The notes under the pieces are model-generated. The model was not told where the DNA came from, made no database searches, and was given only the letters and a program-made list of their open reading frames with translations. From Symsagittifera roscoffensis (taxonomy: Eukaryota > Xenacoelomorpha > Acoela > Convolutidae), in assembly GCF_963678635.1 (NCBI RefSeq), contig NC_087069.1, positions 47,572,276 to 47,636,275 on the forward strand: a stretch of DNA of 64,000 nt. The letters run 5' to 3'. Each line of letters opens with the position of its first letter. The first letter of the stretch is position 1. Position numbers and translations under genes: made by a program. Shown one piece after another: positions 20,101-29,959 of the stretch.

Positions 20101-23100
20101 TCACCAGGCTACGCTGCGTTGCCTGAATCCCTTCAATTTGTGTACACGATGGTCACGACGATAGCGGAGGGGATATATAACGTGATAATTCCTGCCCCAA
20201 ACAGAGTGGTGGACCCGGACAATTATTATCCGCACCGATCTGAGCTTCCCGCTGTTTGGTCTGACATCTCGAATGCCATACAGGGACTCAGAGATTGTAG
20301 CACAACTCGGTTGGTGCTAGACGAAGTTCTGGGGTTGGAGCTGTCCAACTTCGCAAGATTATTGAAGCTAAGACCAGGGGTAGGTGACGATCATCTGTTA
20401 GTACAACAGGTGGCTGATGATCTCTGGTTCAGGCAGATGGATCATAAAGAGAACGAGCAGGGAAGGATGATCAGGAAGAACATGACGTCAGCAGAAGAGG
20501 ACCTCATGGCGATGGCTTTGCGTACGAAGCCACACAACAACATATGGTTGTATCTGTCACCGAGGCTGTGCACCTTGGGTGAAGACGCGTTTGAGTATGC
20601 GCCGGCAATAATTAAGGAGATACACGCGTATTTGAAGAGTCTACTTGATGCCCGGGAGTTGGCTGGAGGCAAGATGTTGAAGCTGATGCAGGACGTGAAT
20701 ACGATGTCGCTGGACAAGTTCCAAGCGGACGTGCTGGCCACGAAAGCACAGTACGAACGATCGGATGCTATCTTGGGCGGAATGGGAGTGGGATGGACGC
20801 CATCTTTCCTATCGACGTGCTACCCGAGGGCATCTAGGAACCTGATCGCAAGTTTTGTCAAAGACATCAGGAAGTTGTCGATTGGCCTGGTGTTAGCCTT
20901 ATACGTGACATTTGGTCATGAAAACTTTGTGAAAGGACCGGCAAACCTCTTCACCCAAGCGTTGGCCGATTTGAGGTTGGATGGACTCTTGACCCTGATT
21001 GCCATGACCTATGGTCGGCTGGGAGACTTGCTTGTGCTATTGCGTTACCCTGAACAACTGCAGGGACCCAGTCGTGAGTTCAATGCACAGTTGGAAACCG
21101 CCTCGCTCAGGAAGATGAAAGACTGGAGGACTCTCCTACTTCAATACCTCCTGCAACAGAACAGAAGCATAACAGGAGAGGACAAAGTGGCGACGAACGC
21201 AAGCGAATGCAAACAGTATTGTGGCATGCCCTTATTAACAGACTTAGCTGTCATGATGCGGATTGATCCGTTGGCTCTGGTCCACGGACTAAGGGAATTC
21301 GTCACAGTGGTTTATGGACCGGCGATGTCCTTTGCGTTCCCGGATGTACAAGTTAAAGCATACAGGAATTCAGTGTTGTACGTCAACCTGGTCTCAGTAG
21401 TGGATTGTTCCGTGCTGAATTGGGTAGAGCAGAGTGAACTGAGAAAGCTGGCTAGCGATGATAGGCTGTTCGGAAGAATAGCAGAGCCAGGTTGGGTGTT
21501 GATGGATTTCAACAACCACTTCAAATGCCGAATGGGTCGTGAGGATCTGTCCCACATCCAGTTCAACCCGAAACTCTGGAATCTGAGACCAGTGGTGAAA
21601 GATACAGGAGAGGCTGTGGTAGTACCTCAATTGCCGGGAGCCTATGCCCATGCAAGAGAGAATCAACAGACATGGCTTCCTGGGTCCAGGCCGCTGCCGG
21701 ACCAATGCCATCGGTATCCACCGATAAGGAGGATGTTGTTGGGAGTCACATCTCCCATCATTGCCCCTCGTATCGGAGCAGCCCGTGACGCGGAGAAGAG
21801 AATGCAGAAGTGGAGTGGAGGGATGGAGCCGCGCTTCATCAGCTGGAACGTCGCTGCCGCGCACACGTTCGACTTCTCATTTCCTGATGCCTGGAGCAGG
21901 AAGAAGATCAAAGCACTACCCTCCAGGAGACCAGAGGTCTCGGCTGAAACGTGGAATGAAGTGTATTCTTCCGCGGACGACTTATCAAGACTGAAGTGGT
22001 CAGGAGAAGCGAAGGTGGTGATGCTGGAGGTGGCAAGTGAGAGCAGAGGTGGCTCATATGTAACGATAGAGGACCTGGCCCCACATGGTGAGGAGTTAGT
22101 AGAGTTCCTGGTCGATGATGAGTTGTTTTATCATGCAGGAGACATGGCCGTACCGGCTCGGCCGGATTCGGGTGCAGACGCACGACAAGGACCCCCGGGA
22201 CCTAGGCCGAAACCTGATGCGGACGACGATGAATTGATGGATCAGGACGATAACGATGAAGGCACCGGAAGCAAGACGGAGAAATCGGGAGAGACCGATC
22301 TAGGAGCGTTGGAAAGGGACTTGCTAGAGTACCGGTTCAGCGAAGATGACGATGGGGAAGTCGATGGGAGTCTATTGTTGATGGCACCATCATCCTTCAT
22401 GTCTCCTACAAAGGAGGCGTCAGCCGATCTATCTCCGATAGACCCAATAAGCCAGGCGAGAGAGTGCCGAAGCAGGGATCCACAGAAGCTGCTCTATGAA
22501 TCGCCAAGGAGGAGGAAAATCGAAGAGTCTATGAAGATATCGTTCCTCAGCACATTACCAGAAGAAGAATGGGAAAGATATCAAATGGAGTTGGAAGGCA
22601 AGACAGGAGCAATCTGGAGTCGAGTAAACTTCATGGAGAAATCTTGGGACGTGATAAGGCGATATGGGACGCAGTCCATAATGAAGGTGGGATTGAACCA
22701 ACCCATCATGCGTGAGGTCCTGGAAAAAATAGTGAGCTCCATGGAGTCGGATGTTCTGACCGAGTCAGTAACAGAAGACAGTGCCGATGATCAGCATGTT
22801 GCAAAGAAATTACCTGTCAGAAGAGCCAGGAAAGGGCTGAAGCGACTAAAAGGGAAGACAGGAAGTCGAGCCATGAACCCGAAAGTGGTGAAGTCAAGAG
22901 CCAACGCAGTGGTGACCTCTTTAGCGAGCGCAGGTCGCTCAGGCGAGAGCGGGCAGGGAGATACTACAACGCTGACAGGGGGAGAAAAAGAGAATCTGAT
23001 ACCCCCTATGCTCTTGGCAGGTCTGACCGTGACCGCCACAAGGTCGAAGAAGACGGCGCGAACCCTGGCAGACACCAAGTTAGAAATGGAAGTAATCAGT

Positions 23101-26019
23101 CAATGTGGATCTGGAGGACTTGAAGATTACAGGCCCTCGCGAATCAACATGGCCAAGTTGAAACTGGAAGGACAACTCGACGTGGTCGAGTACAGTCGAA
23201 TAACCGTGCCGGAATCGGTCCACATGGGGGATCCGGCAGGGGGTTATGTGGAAATGTTGAAAGCGAGGAACTCCGCGAGAGGGCACCTGATGGCTTGGAA
23301 CGAGAAGCCAGCCATGCAAGAATACTTGAAAGGGCTTACGGAGAACTCTAACTTCAATCGAAGGGAATATGGGACAGTAATGTCATCAGAAGCGAACGAA
23401 ATTGGATTAGAAAAGTTGCTAGAGCTTTCTTGGAGGGCGGCCCTCCAGAAATACTTTGATGAGACGATGAATGCACCTGCGACTGTAGCAGCATACCTGG
23501 CTCATCCTTGCGTGAGAACTGATCTGCAAGTACGACTGGCTTGGTGCTTGATGGGCATCAAAAGGGCGGAGTATGAAGCCAGCAACGACTCGAAATCACG
23601 AGAACAGGAGCTAGAATTGATGGAAGCTTTACGGACATTGATCTCAAAAGACGATTCAGCGATAGCATGGGCTAAACGGAAGGATGCCCTTTGCTTTGTC
23701 AGGTTTGTGGTGGATCGCATCCCCACTCCTGTGTTGGGAGAATGTGTAAAGATCATTCGGCAAGAGGGAGTTGATTGCGAAAGGTACTTCCTTAGAGCTC
23801 TCCTGGAGCTATATCAGGACATGCCATTGACCGTGCCAAACAAGGAGTCGAATGATATGGAAAGCTATCGCAAGTTGGAAGAAGTGAGAAGATACTCCAA
23901 CAAAGAATTGAAAGTGAGTCGAGACTTGATTGAAGCGGTCAGAGGACAAAAAGAGTTTGCAACCCTGGGGAGACTGAAGTCGTTCCAATACGTGTCTGGC
24001 ATACCAGGGATGGCGTATAATCCCTTCGTGAACGAAGAAGCCAGGGAAGCATACTTCGACTACGAGCAGGTCACAGTGCTCAACTTCTGGGTTGAACGAA
24101 TTAAGGAGATCGGAATGCTGATGGTGGAACAACCCAAGCTGGGAATTATTTTGGAGGAACGAGTAGTCGAACCCTCGATTCCCGAGCTAAGAGGGCAAGT
24201 GAGTTTTGATTGTGGTTCTTGGGACGGTCCCTTGAAAACCAGTCTAGTGGTGATGTGGGAACTCATGAAGCCTTCCTGGTGTCCCCATCCTAACGCAGGC
24301 TTAATCTGGGACATGACCGCGGATGTCATATTGGAAAGGGATGATGATGCGAGTTTACATGATCTGGCTATGATACATCACCTGCTAAGCATGAGATTGA
24401 TGAAGAAGAAGAGCAACCCGTCCACGGAGCTGTCCGAGGAAGGTACGTCGAGTGATTGGTTGGAGCAAGGCACATGCTTGGCTCAACACAGTGGGATGGA
24501 AGGACATGTTTGTAACGTGGGACACTGCCTGATTACGCTGAGCGAGCAGCATCGACAACTGGCACGATTGTATGGAAGATTAAGCATGTCAGATAAGAGT
24601 GCCATGGAATTGGTCGCAGACTGCCATGGGGTGACGGACGTAAACCTGATCACAGCCTTGGGATTTTGTAGCATGACGAGTTCGATAGAATCGCTCGAGC
24701 GCTTGGAGCGTGCCCATGAGCTAGTGACGTCCCTCAGCGTGGAAATATTCCCTGGAGCATTGCAGACAGAGCAAAAGATTGGGGGCTGGCGAGAAGCCCT
24801 AGAAAATGAAATGAATCTGAGGGATAGTGAAGCCTATCACAGACCTACTGGTTCAAAATATATGGTGGGTTCAAGCTCTGCGCCATACTGCAATAGCAAG
24901 TATCCTACGCACATGGTGGTGATGGATGCGAGGACGCAACAGGTGTTGGTTGACCAGCTTTTCTCTGTGCCAAAATGCGTGAGGTTGGCCAGAATGTCAG
25001 AGAGGTCATATGACTTGTTGGCAAAGATCTTTCGGGCAGTCCCGAAGAGATCCGAAGGCGAGTTGCAAGACGTTGTGGGTGAAGAGTTCATGATGCTGAA
25101 CGAAGGCAACGTGAGTGAGTTCCAGAAGCAGAAGGCGAGTGGAGCGTTACCCACTGAATTCCCCACCATAGAAGAGAAAGACGATCTACATAGAATCCTG
25201 ATGGAAGTGGAACCGTTGCTGGGAGCCTCAGGGTATCGGACCCGAAGGAACATAGTGAGAACCCACGGGGAGTATCCTTGCCACTGCTTAGCGCAGACGT
25301 TGTGGTACCCCAAACGTGGGAACCTGATCCTAATTTGGGACGTGGAGGAGTTGTACTCCACGGGGTTGCCCGATCAGAATCAACCAGTGTCAATCGTGGT
25401 GGTTAGCGCCATGCTAGCAGTGAGGTGGTTGGAGGCTTATGCGGACACAAATGAGCAGGAGACGGCCGTGCCGACTCCTGAACAGCTGAGCAACGTGAAA
25501 ATGAGTAGTGAATTGGATCTTTTCAGAACCACTTGCAAGGTTCTGAGAATACCTAAAGCCATTGAAAGAATATGGTCAAGGCAAAGATTGATGCCTTGGT
25601 TCCGTGCAGTGATGACATCTTGGATGTATGAACGCGCGAAGCGTCACATGTCAAGGAACACGGAAGCCTATCAATTTTTCCAGCTAGACATAGGACCAGG
25701 AGCCTATAAGAGAGCTTTCCTGACGCATAGAAACGCGGTCACCACTGCGGTGAAGCGAGTAGCTGGAGCGCCTTGTGTTACTGAAGATGAAAAGAAAGAG
25801 GTCTTAAGAGCTGACCTAGAACGAAACGTGAGCCTGTGTCTTCACAACAGCTTTTGCAGGAACCGGGAGCAGAAGGTGAATGTGGACTTGCTACCTTGTT
25901 GCAAACCGAGGCTGTTGGAGCAGGAGGGTTGGGGCACGGCCCGCAACTCTCTGGACATGTTAGAGAAAGTTCTGGAAGACAGTGACGCTGAACATCAGGA
26001 TGGAGAAATGATGGAGTGA
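17152..26019 (+). CDS. Giant second ORF with SGNH hydrolase domain
   Basis: A 2955-residue uninterrupted frame from ATG 17152. There is a coiled coil at about 159-218. At about 398-570 lies an SGNH/GDSL hydrolase domain with all four blocks: GDSL (S404), GG (G424/G425), GTND (N453) and DGVH (D547, H550); such enzymes usually cleave esters of lipids or sugars. A second region (about 865-1060) has VAGSD, VAGANDH (N927), LSPGY and DNYYPH, and looks like a degenerate SGNH-like fold. An acidic stretch (about 1687-1717) and a basic, possibly nuclear-targeting stretch (about 1885-1911) follow. The last 1000 residues match nothing I recognise, but contain a Cys/His cluster (CLAQHSGMEGHVCNVGHC). I see no signal peptide or membrane span, so it is not an envelope protein. 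Function unknown. Confidence 0.9.
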   Translation: MGDTNELMEFLSASLGATLDEIYQRLIDCDFTREDPGLAMFVVALLNALGREGRGNRPTEVVLMLAFGESGTAERGRNRLMRWRRGEMSGHDLAREPGLGEQRDHRLGEMPLPVQPAQPLIGAKRQRDGPGPSHSVDSPTAAPPLKRVRVSEIEIQTSETIETLEKKERDQSELCAKLQEYRTIARERDEWKKKFEDLQVAYKEDELKHLKELYMAKVSQASPEILASMRSSEGSSDTRPRTTAQELCASRGPEVLDSRASKGHEAPQQTRPSASSQRFTIPDPSDTYLAPQFQESFNQVARAAMDEINRGTERTLARIVPSQRRDPSSDGSERATRTIACSAPGGVFKKSRVVDIRKNLMTRHQFTQVPAEHPRACLNDMSWNPATSDQVIPPGSRHLIIGDSLVRDLNEISVYGQTTTLSFGGASVAQVIKMMEFQGEDRLDTLIIMLGTNDVSRAPVTPENKWEPLLVCLLNELKEKYRPRLVILCTIPPNPLVGTTAADFMNGNVTRWNEMTRNLVRNNPGEMRLLDLENMLRMTDHIELTRDGVHFNSQRGRHWINDVFQTQLREVEQELRATGSLARTNSTGGSRVRATVPESLANRLGPLATETVGAVTVAPSSNVRDRLGTVPPPRPQSIGSRLGRSGEQSNRNNSQTASRRNDSPATTNPASTAVSSTSTVPAEGIESGSRLLWNSSDPSHWGQYKTDMSAKLNMNTLTCREDVMRMTGGESPTVSRLYRIPGVDWLLAEQEKFSSSTSLRHADLDGLPHDNTFGPLNTRSLTDVRDRARERTPPVRKGKFQTENKPSNKHHKMFRQFSKPPGQTPGEYSRDYPRTTTVSGDDKRYGNLKAPVGDGLFAAYDPLDIKAAKYLVVAGSDYLYTPRSLFWPDVIFLTAPKLDWGQAIGMMISVRRVVSMEPQVIVVAGANDHLQSRGLLSRLTDGSIPSNEVIGEAIMTLLSAMAEVEAAARQRFTMNVVKVIFVLSPGYAALPESLQFVYTMVTTIAEGIYNVIIPAPNRVVDPDNYYPHRSELPAVWSDISNAIQGLRDCSTTRLVLDEVLGLELSNFARLLKLRPGVGDDHLLVQQVADDLWFRQMDHKENEQGRMIRKNMTSAEEDLMAMALRTKPHNNIWLYLSPRLCTLGEDAFEYAPAIIKEIHAYLKSLLDARELAGGKMLKLMQDVNTMSLDKFQADVLATKAQYERSDAILGGMGVGWTPSFLSTCYPRASRNLIASFVKDIRKLSIGLVLALYVTFGHENFVKGPANLFTQALADLRLDGLLTLIAMTYGRLGDLLVLLRYPEQLQGPSREFNAQLETASLRKMKDWRTLLLQYLLQQNRSITGEDKVATNASECKQYCGMPLLTDLAVMMRIDPLALVHGLREFVTVVYGPAMSFAFPDVQVKAYRNSVLYVNLVSVVDCSVLNWVEQSELRKLASDDRLFGRIAEPGWVLMDFNNHFKCRMGREDLSHIQFNPKLWNLRPVVKDTGEAVVVPQLPGAYAHARENQQTWLPGSRPLPDQCHRYPPIRRMLLGVTSPIIAPRIGAARDAEKRMQKWSGGMEPRFISWNVAAAHTFDFSFPDAWSRKKIKALPSRRPEVSAETWNEVYSSADDLSRLKWSGEAKVVMLEVASESRGGSYVTIEDLAPHGEELVEFLVDDELFYHAGDMAVPARPDSGADARQGPPGPRPKPDADDDELMDQDDNDEGTGSKTEKSGETDLGALERDLLEYRFSEDDDGEVDGSLLLMAPSSFMSPTKEASADLSPIDPISQARECRSRDPQKLLYESPRRRKIEESMKISFLSTLPEEEWERYQMELEGKTGAIWSRVNFMEKSWDVIRRYGTQSIMKVGLNQPIMREVLEKIVSSMESDVLTESVTEDSADDQHVAKKLPVRRARKGLKRLKGKTGSRAMNPKVVKSRANAVVTSLASAGRSGESGQGDTTTLTGGEKENLIPPMLLAGLTVTATRSKKTARTLADTKLEMEVISQCGSGGLEDYRPSRINMAKLKLEGQLDVVEYSRITVPESVHMGDPAGGYVEMLKARNSARGHLMAWNEKPAMQEYLKGLTENSNFNRREYGTVMSSEANEIGLEKLLELSWRAALQKYFDETMNAPATVAAYLAHPCVRTDLQVRLAWCLMGIKRAEYEASNDSKSREQELELMEALRTLISKDDSAIAWAKRKDALCFVRFVVDRIPTPVLGECVKIIRQEGVDCERYFLRALLELYQDMPLTVPNKESNDMESYRKLEEVRRYSNKELKVSRDLIEAVRGQKEFATLGRLKSFQYVSGIPGMAYNPFVNEEAREAYFDYEQVTVLNFWVERIKEIGMLMVEQPKLGIILEERVVEPSIPELRGQVSFDCGSWDGPLKTSLVVMWELMKPSWCPHPNAGLIWDMTADVILERDDDASLHDLAMIHHLLSMRLMKKKSNPSTELSEEGTSSDWLEQGTCLAQHSGMEGHVCNVGHCLITLSEQHRQLARLYGRLSMSDKSAMELVADCHGVTDVNLITALGFCSMTSSIESLERLERAHELVTSLSVEIFPGALQTEQKIGGWREALENEMNLRDSEAYHRPTGSKYMVGSSSAPYCNSKYPTHMVVMDARTQQVLVDQLFSVPKCVRLARMSERSYDLLAKIFRAVPKRSEGELQDVVGEEFMMLNEGNVSEFQKQKASGALPTEFPTIEEKDDLHRILMEVEPLLGASGYRTRRNIVRTHGEYPCHCLAQTLWYPKRGNLILIWDVEELYSTGLPDQNQPVSIVVVSAMLAVRWLEAYADTNEQETAVPTPEQLSNVKMSSELDLFRTTCKVLRIPKAIERIWSRQRLMPWFRAVMTSWMYERAKRHMSRNTEAYQFFQLDIGPGAYKRAFLTHRNAVTTAVKRVAGAPCVTEDEKKEVLRADLERNVSLCLHNSFCRNREQKVNVDLLPCCKPRLLEQEGWGTARNSLDMLEKVLEDSDAEHQDGEMME

Positions 26020-26756
26020 AGATGACCAAAGAAGAGAAGAGAAGGAGAGAAAAACTTGATTGTATTTGTGTGCTAAAACTTAAACCAATCAACCAAGTTT
26101 TGATTATTGAACTGGTGAAACTTTTTGTTTTGATTTAGTTTGGTCAGACCAAACTTTGAAAATTGTTGCAATTGTTAAAATTGTTGAAATTGTTGATTTT
26201 AGTTACTACTATCTATGTATGTATATAAGGAACATAGGTGAGTATATTTACCTATTTATTCACGACTGAAGTTTTTAACCTGTGTAAGACACAAATTCAC
26301 TGTGTGGCGACATGGTAAGTTTGAGTAAATTCGCTCGAGAAGGGTGGGTAACTCAAGAACTTTCCTAGCCACAGAGTTTCTTAGTTTTAATATTGAAAGG
26401 ACCGCATAAATGACTAATTATACTTGGTGAGTGAAGTTAAGTTAATTTTAACGGGTGCGTGGCCGTGCCACGTCCCACTTTTTAATCACAAAGAGCGAAA
26501 AGAAGTTTTATAACAAGACGACGTAAGTAGTCAGAAAAGAAATTTTATCTAGGACACTCCTCATGGTGCAAATTTTGTGAAAATGTTGAAAGGCAGTGAG
26601 ATGTAGTACGATGCCATTTGTGAACACGTAGTGAGTTGAAGTGGAGTAGATAAATTTCATTTTCTAATGCGATTTGTAAGATTGGTTACAGAAAACTGGA
26701 TACCTACTTGACGATAACCCGGTGTTGTGCGATCAATAGGGACATTGATGGAGACT
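26020..26756 (+). other. 3' untranslated region of the retrotransposon
   Basis: No gene is seen. The stretch is AT-rich, with ATTGTTGAAATTGTTG-type short repeats near 26160-26200 and a possible splice-donor-like GGTAAG at 26310. It links ORF2 to the polypurine tract. Confidence 0.7.
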
Positions 26757-26769
26757 TGTCCGGGGAGTA
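26757..26769 (+). promoter_or_regulatory. Probable 3' polypurine tract
   Basis: TGTCCGGGGAGTA ends exactly at the first base of the 3' LTR. The purine core GGGGAG followed by TA before the LTR TG is short compared with retroviral tracts, but its position is right for plus-strand priming. Copies of the same string occur inside Gag-Pol. Confidence 0.65.
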
Positions 26770-27655
26770 TGTGCCATTCCGCCGGATGACACAGTATAAC
26801 CTTCCCGCGACGGAAATAAAAGTGACAAAAGGCCTTACGAAAAAAAAAGTGTTGCGACGGAGGGTCAGAATGTTCTGGAATTTTTAATTTTAAAATTTCG
26901 ATTTGAAGGAGAACATTTCTGAGAAATAGAAAAAAGACGGCCATTTTGAATAAAATAGAGAAAAATCAGAACGACGCCATATTTTGTAACGAACGGTTGT
27001 ATCCGAGACGAGAAAATTACGGAGCCTCTTATCGTGGCAATAACACACGATAAGGACCTTAGTGACAGATATTTGTGGAGACGGAGGCTTCGGTGGGGGG
27101 AAGAGAAATACCACGGAACCCTCCCGGGACACGAAATATAGGAGATAAGAGTGTTATCTCAAGAAAATCACGGGAGCGGAGGCTTGGTCCCCCAGAGACT
27201 GTTATATGTGAAGGGACTGTGTAAACTAGCTATAACAGTTGCTGGAATGTCCTAGATATTAATTAAACACCGATATTATTTGATATTTCAGAGTATGAGT
27301 AGATAGAGAAAGGGAAAGGTCAATCCATCTCCAATGGATTTAATATAAAACTGTCACACAAAAACATATAAAAATAGGTTGTTCGAGCCGTGTTTTTAAT
27401 GACAATCACGTAGTCTGAGGATCCGAGACTCAGCTATGTGGTTGTGTTCGCATGCAAACGAAAGCTGATCAAAAGTCGTTTGACTGATGGCCTAAAAATA
27501 GTAACTTTTTACTTTGCCCTAGACAGACCAGAAAATCAACTGGCAAGGTCGAGACGGTGAAAAACGGGTAGAATTAAGGTAACTGACGCCTGCCAGTCGT
27601 TGATAGGTACTTTTTCTACGCTCCGTCGCTGTGTGATATTTGGGCGAATGTTACA
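26770..27655 (+). repeat. 3' LTR (886 bp)
   Basis: It is the same length as the 5' LTR and appears identical to it throughout. After the terminal ACA the host sequence AAATTGTTGAAAAATTG begins. The absence of differences implies insertion recent on the scale of neutral mutation. Confidence 0.95.
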
Positions 27656-29210
27656 AAATTGTTGAAAAATTGATCATAAGTTTCGTTGAAATGTAGTTCT
27701 GTTCACTTGTTCATGCTGACAAACTGGAAAAAAAACAAAACGAGTTTTTTATAGGTATCTGACATTCGAAGAATGGGCTCTTTTCCAGCCCTATCGTAAA
27801 AATACAAAATTAGTTTGTTCAAAAATTTTTCACACCGCATTTATATTTGCGAACGTATTGTAAAAAGTGGCCCATCTGTCCACGCTGACACGAATTGGTG
27901 CAGTTTATAACAAGTAAAATCAATTAAAATAAGATTTCATTTACTTGTTTTCAGAAAAAAATCAAAGAAGAGGCAATAACAATTCAGAAATAACAATTCT
28001 CACCTTATTGCGTACAGCTGAAACCTTTCTGTGATTTTTTCCACTCGTTTGATTATTTCGAAAAGTGAAAAAACGCATCATCGTATGCCAATTTGATTTA
28101 AAAATTCCCGCCCATTTGTGAACCCGAAAAGGCTATCGTTACCTTTCTGCATCCAAATTAATTGATCCAAAAGTTATTCATTCATGTTTTTGACCAAGTT
28201 TCCCGCCAAATTGTTAGAACCAAAAAATGCCGGAAAATATTTTGCTAAAGTTTACTTGATTTTTATTCAGTTTTTTGTTTACGTGATCTCTAAATTATAT
28301 CACCACCATCAGCTAAAAAATTTTCTTGGGTCATTCTCAGTTCCCCCTTCATGTTGGATTCCTACTGGAATATAATAAAGCCAATTTAAAAAAAAAGATT
28401 TTCAGGTTATAAGTTGCAAGGTGTCAAATTAAAAAGACGAACAGTTTTTTTAAAAGTTTTTCAGCTCTTCTCAAGTTTCACAGCCCCTCAAAATTTTACA
28501 AAATAAGGCTGTTCAAAAACTGTTCACACGTCATTTCATGTTGAAAATGTTCTAAAAAGGTGTTTATTTGTTCACTTTGACACTTTTTAATGCTATTTAT
28601 ATTATAATAAGTCTTTTTAAACAGACTTTCATAATTTGAAATTCGAAAAAAAAAGAAAAACTGAGAAAGAGCCTATTTTCATATCCAAAGTGCTGTGCGA
28701 ACAATTTATATTTGAACAGTTTTATTTCGTTCGGGGTTCGAAACTGGAGAAGAGAAGATCTTTTCAAGTGACTTTTTGATTTTATTTGAAAAATATTTTT
28801 TAAAAACTTGTTGAAAAAGAGTTAGAGTTGAGTTTTCTTTTTCAGCAAGAAAAAACGAACATATTCTCCGGACCTTCATGCAAGATCACTGCTACTGGAA
28901 TAAATTTGAAACAACTTTTAGTTGCAATTTATAAGGGACTGAAAATCAATCAACTAAGAAAAAAGAATACTGAATCTTTTTTCCGTTTTTCCCCAAAAAT
29001 CAATTTCACTTTTGAAAAACTTTCACTTTTACTCCTTGACTCTTTCTACCTTTCCCCCTCACTCGCACAATTTTACTTGACATTTTGTTCACCTTATCCC
29101 AAAGTTACAAAAACTGGTATGCGAACTAATTAAGCTAAGACAAACATATTTGTTCTTCAAACTCTCATTGTGAAACCCCATGTTACACCATTAAAATTTC
29201 AGTTGTGAAA
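27656..29210. other. Repeat-rich AT flank with family-1 and family-2 remnants
   Basis: A family-2 left end (GGCTCTTTTCCAGCCCTATCGTAAA) begins at 27776. A near-complete family-2 element lies at 28464-28673, and a family-2 right half follows to about 28775. A family-1 right half ('ATGCGAACTAATTAAGC', 'CATATTTGTTCTTCAAACTC') is seen at about 29110-29205. No host gene is supported; the open frames 28184-28375 and 28828-29133 show no domain. Confidence 0.5.
28464..28673. mobile_element. Inverted-repeat element, family 2
   Basis: It starts AGCTCTTCTCAAGTTTCACAGCCCCTC and ends GAAAAACTGAGAAAGAGCC, about 210 bp. The interior pattern 'AAAATAAGGCTGTTCAAAA', 'GTTCACTTTGACAC', 'AATGCTATTTATA.TATAATAAG' parallels the element at 2965-3177, which flanks the retrotransposon on the other side. 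Confidence 0.45.
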
Positions 29211-29940
29211 ATATAATATTAGGATGTCGTCATCTAACAAAATTTTGAATGGTGCACAAACTAGTTTTTGTAAACACATTACTCCCTCACACCTTTTTTC
29301 TTTCTTTTTTCCGAATCACATCCCATAGCGAGGTTCCATGGACAATAATTGATTTTAATCGGTTTTCGTTGCCATACATGCTAGTATACAGTCAATAATT
29401 TTATATCAACCTTTTGTAAACAACTTTTTGCGTAAAATCTTACTTCAAAAGAGCAAAGCCTGTAACCTTAGAAACTAGAACTTGAACTAATATATGTCTA
29501 GTTTCACTTTCATTCAAATAGTTTTAGTAGCTGATTTTGTTGTATTACTTATGTTTTCAGCCTGCTTCACCCTAGTTTTTGAAATTTGTTAAATTACTGT
29601 TCACATTAAACTGTTGAACTTTTGAAATGTTCAGTCGCCCACAAATTGAGCTTGTGAAAAAATGTTGAAAGAAAATGGATTTTTTTTAAATGTTGGCTAC
29701 AGAAAAATGATTTATGAAAATTTGAATTGATTTCTCACTTTCTTCTATTATTTTCAAACAACTGTACGTCCTTTCTCAGGAATATCTGATGCCTTGGCAC
29801 TCGAGACGCGATAGTCGGATTAAAGGCTATGTTATTGATATAAAAGCTATTTTATCGTGAAATTCAGTAGGGAATGGATAAAAACAAATAAGCCTATTTT
29901 ATCGTGAAATTCAGGATAATCAAGAATAAGGCTTTTAATT
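29211..29940. other. Unclassified AT-rich stretch
   Basis: No gene or recognisable element. The only structure seen is a direct repeat of CTATTTTATCGTGAAATTCAG at 29848-29868 and 29893-29913. Confidence 0.5.
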
Positions 29941-29959
29941 GCGAAAAAGTTTACTACCT

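Larger units (their letters stand above)
3185..27655 (+). mobile_element. Giant intact Ty3/gypsy-class LTR retrotransposon
   Basis: A complete element of about 24.5 kb: LTR, primer-binding site, 3.1-kb leader, Gag-Pol ORF, spacer, giant second ORF, 3' UTR, polypurine tract, LTR. The pol order protease, RT, RNase H, integrase and the GPF module after integrase place it with Ty3/gypsy. Both ORFs are uninterrupted over 9.5 and 8.9 kb, and the two LTRs show no difference on reading, so insertion is recent. The coding parts are visibly richer in GC than the AT-rich flanks. ACAAA directly precedes the 5' LTR and ACAAA also spans the last bases of the 3' LTR; this is a clean 5-bp target duplication only if the LTR ends at TGTT rather than the canonical CA. 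Confidence 0.95.

Noticed and set aside
17152-26019. ORF2 as a retroviral envelope gene
   Set aside because: No signal peptide, transmembrane anchor, fusion peptide or glycoprotein-like cysteine pattern is seen, and the length is far beyond env size.
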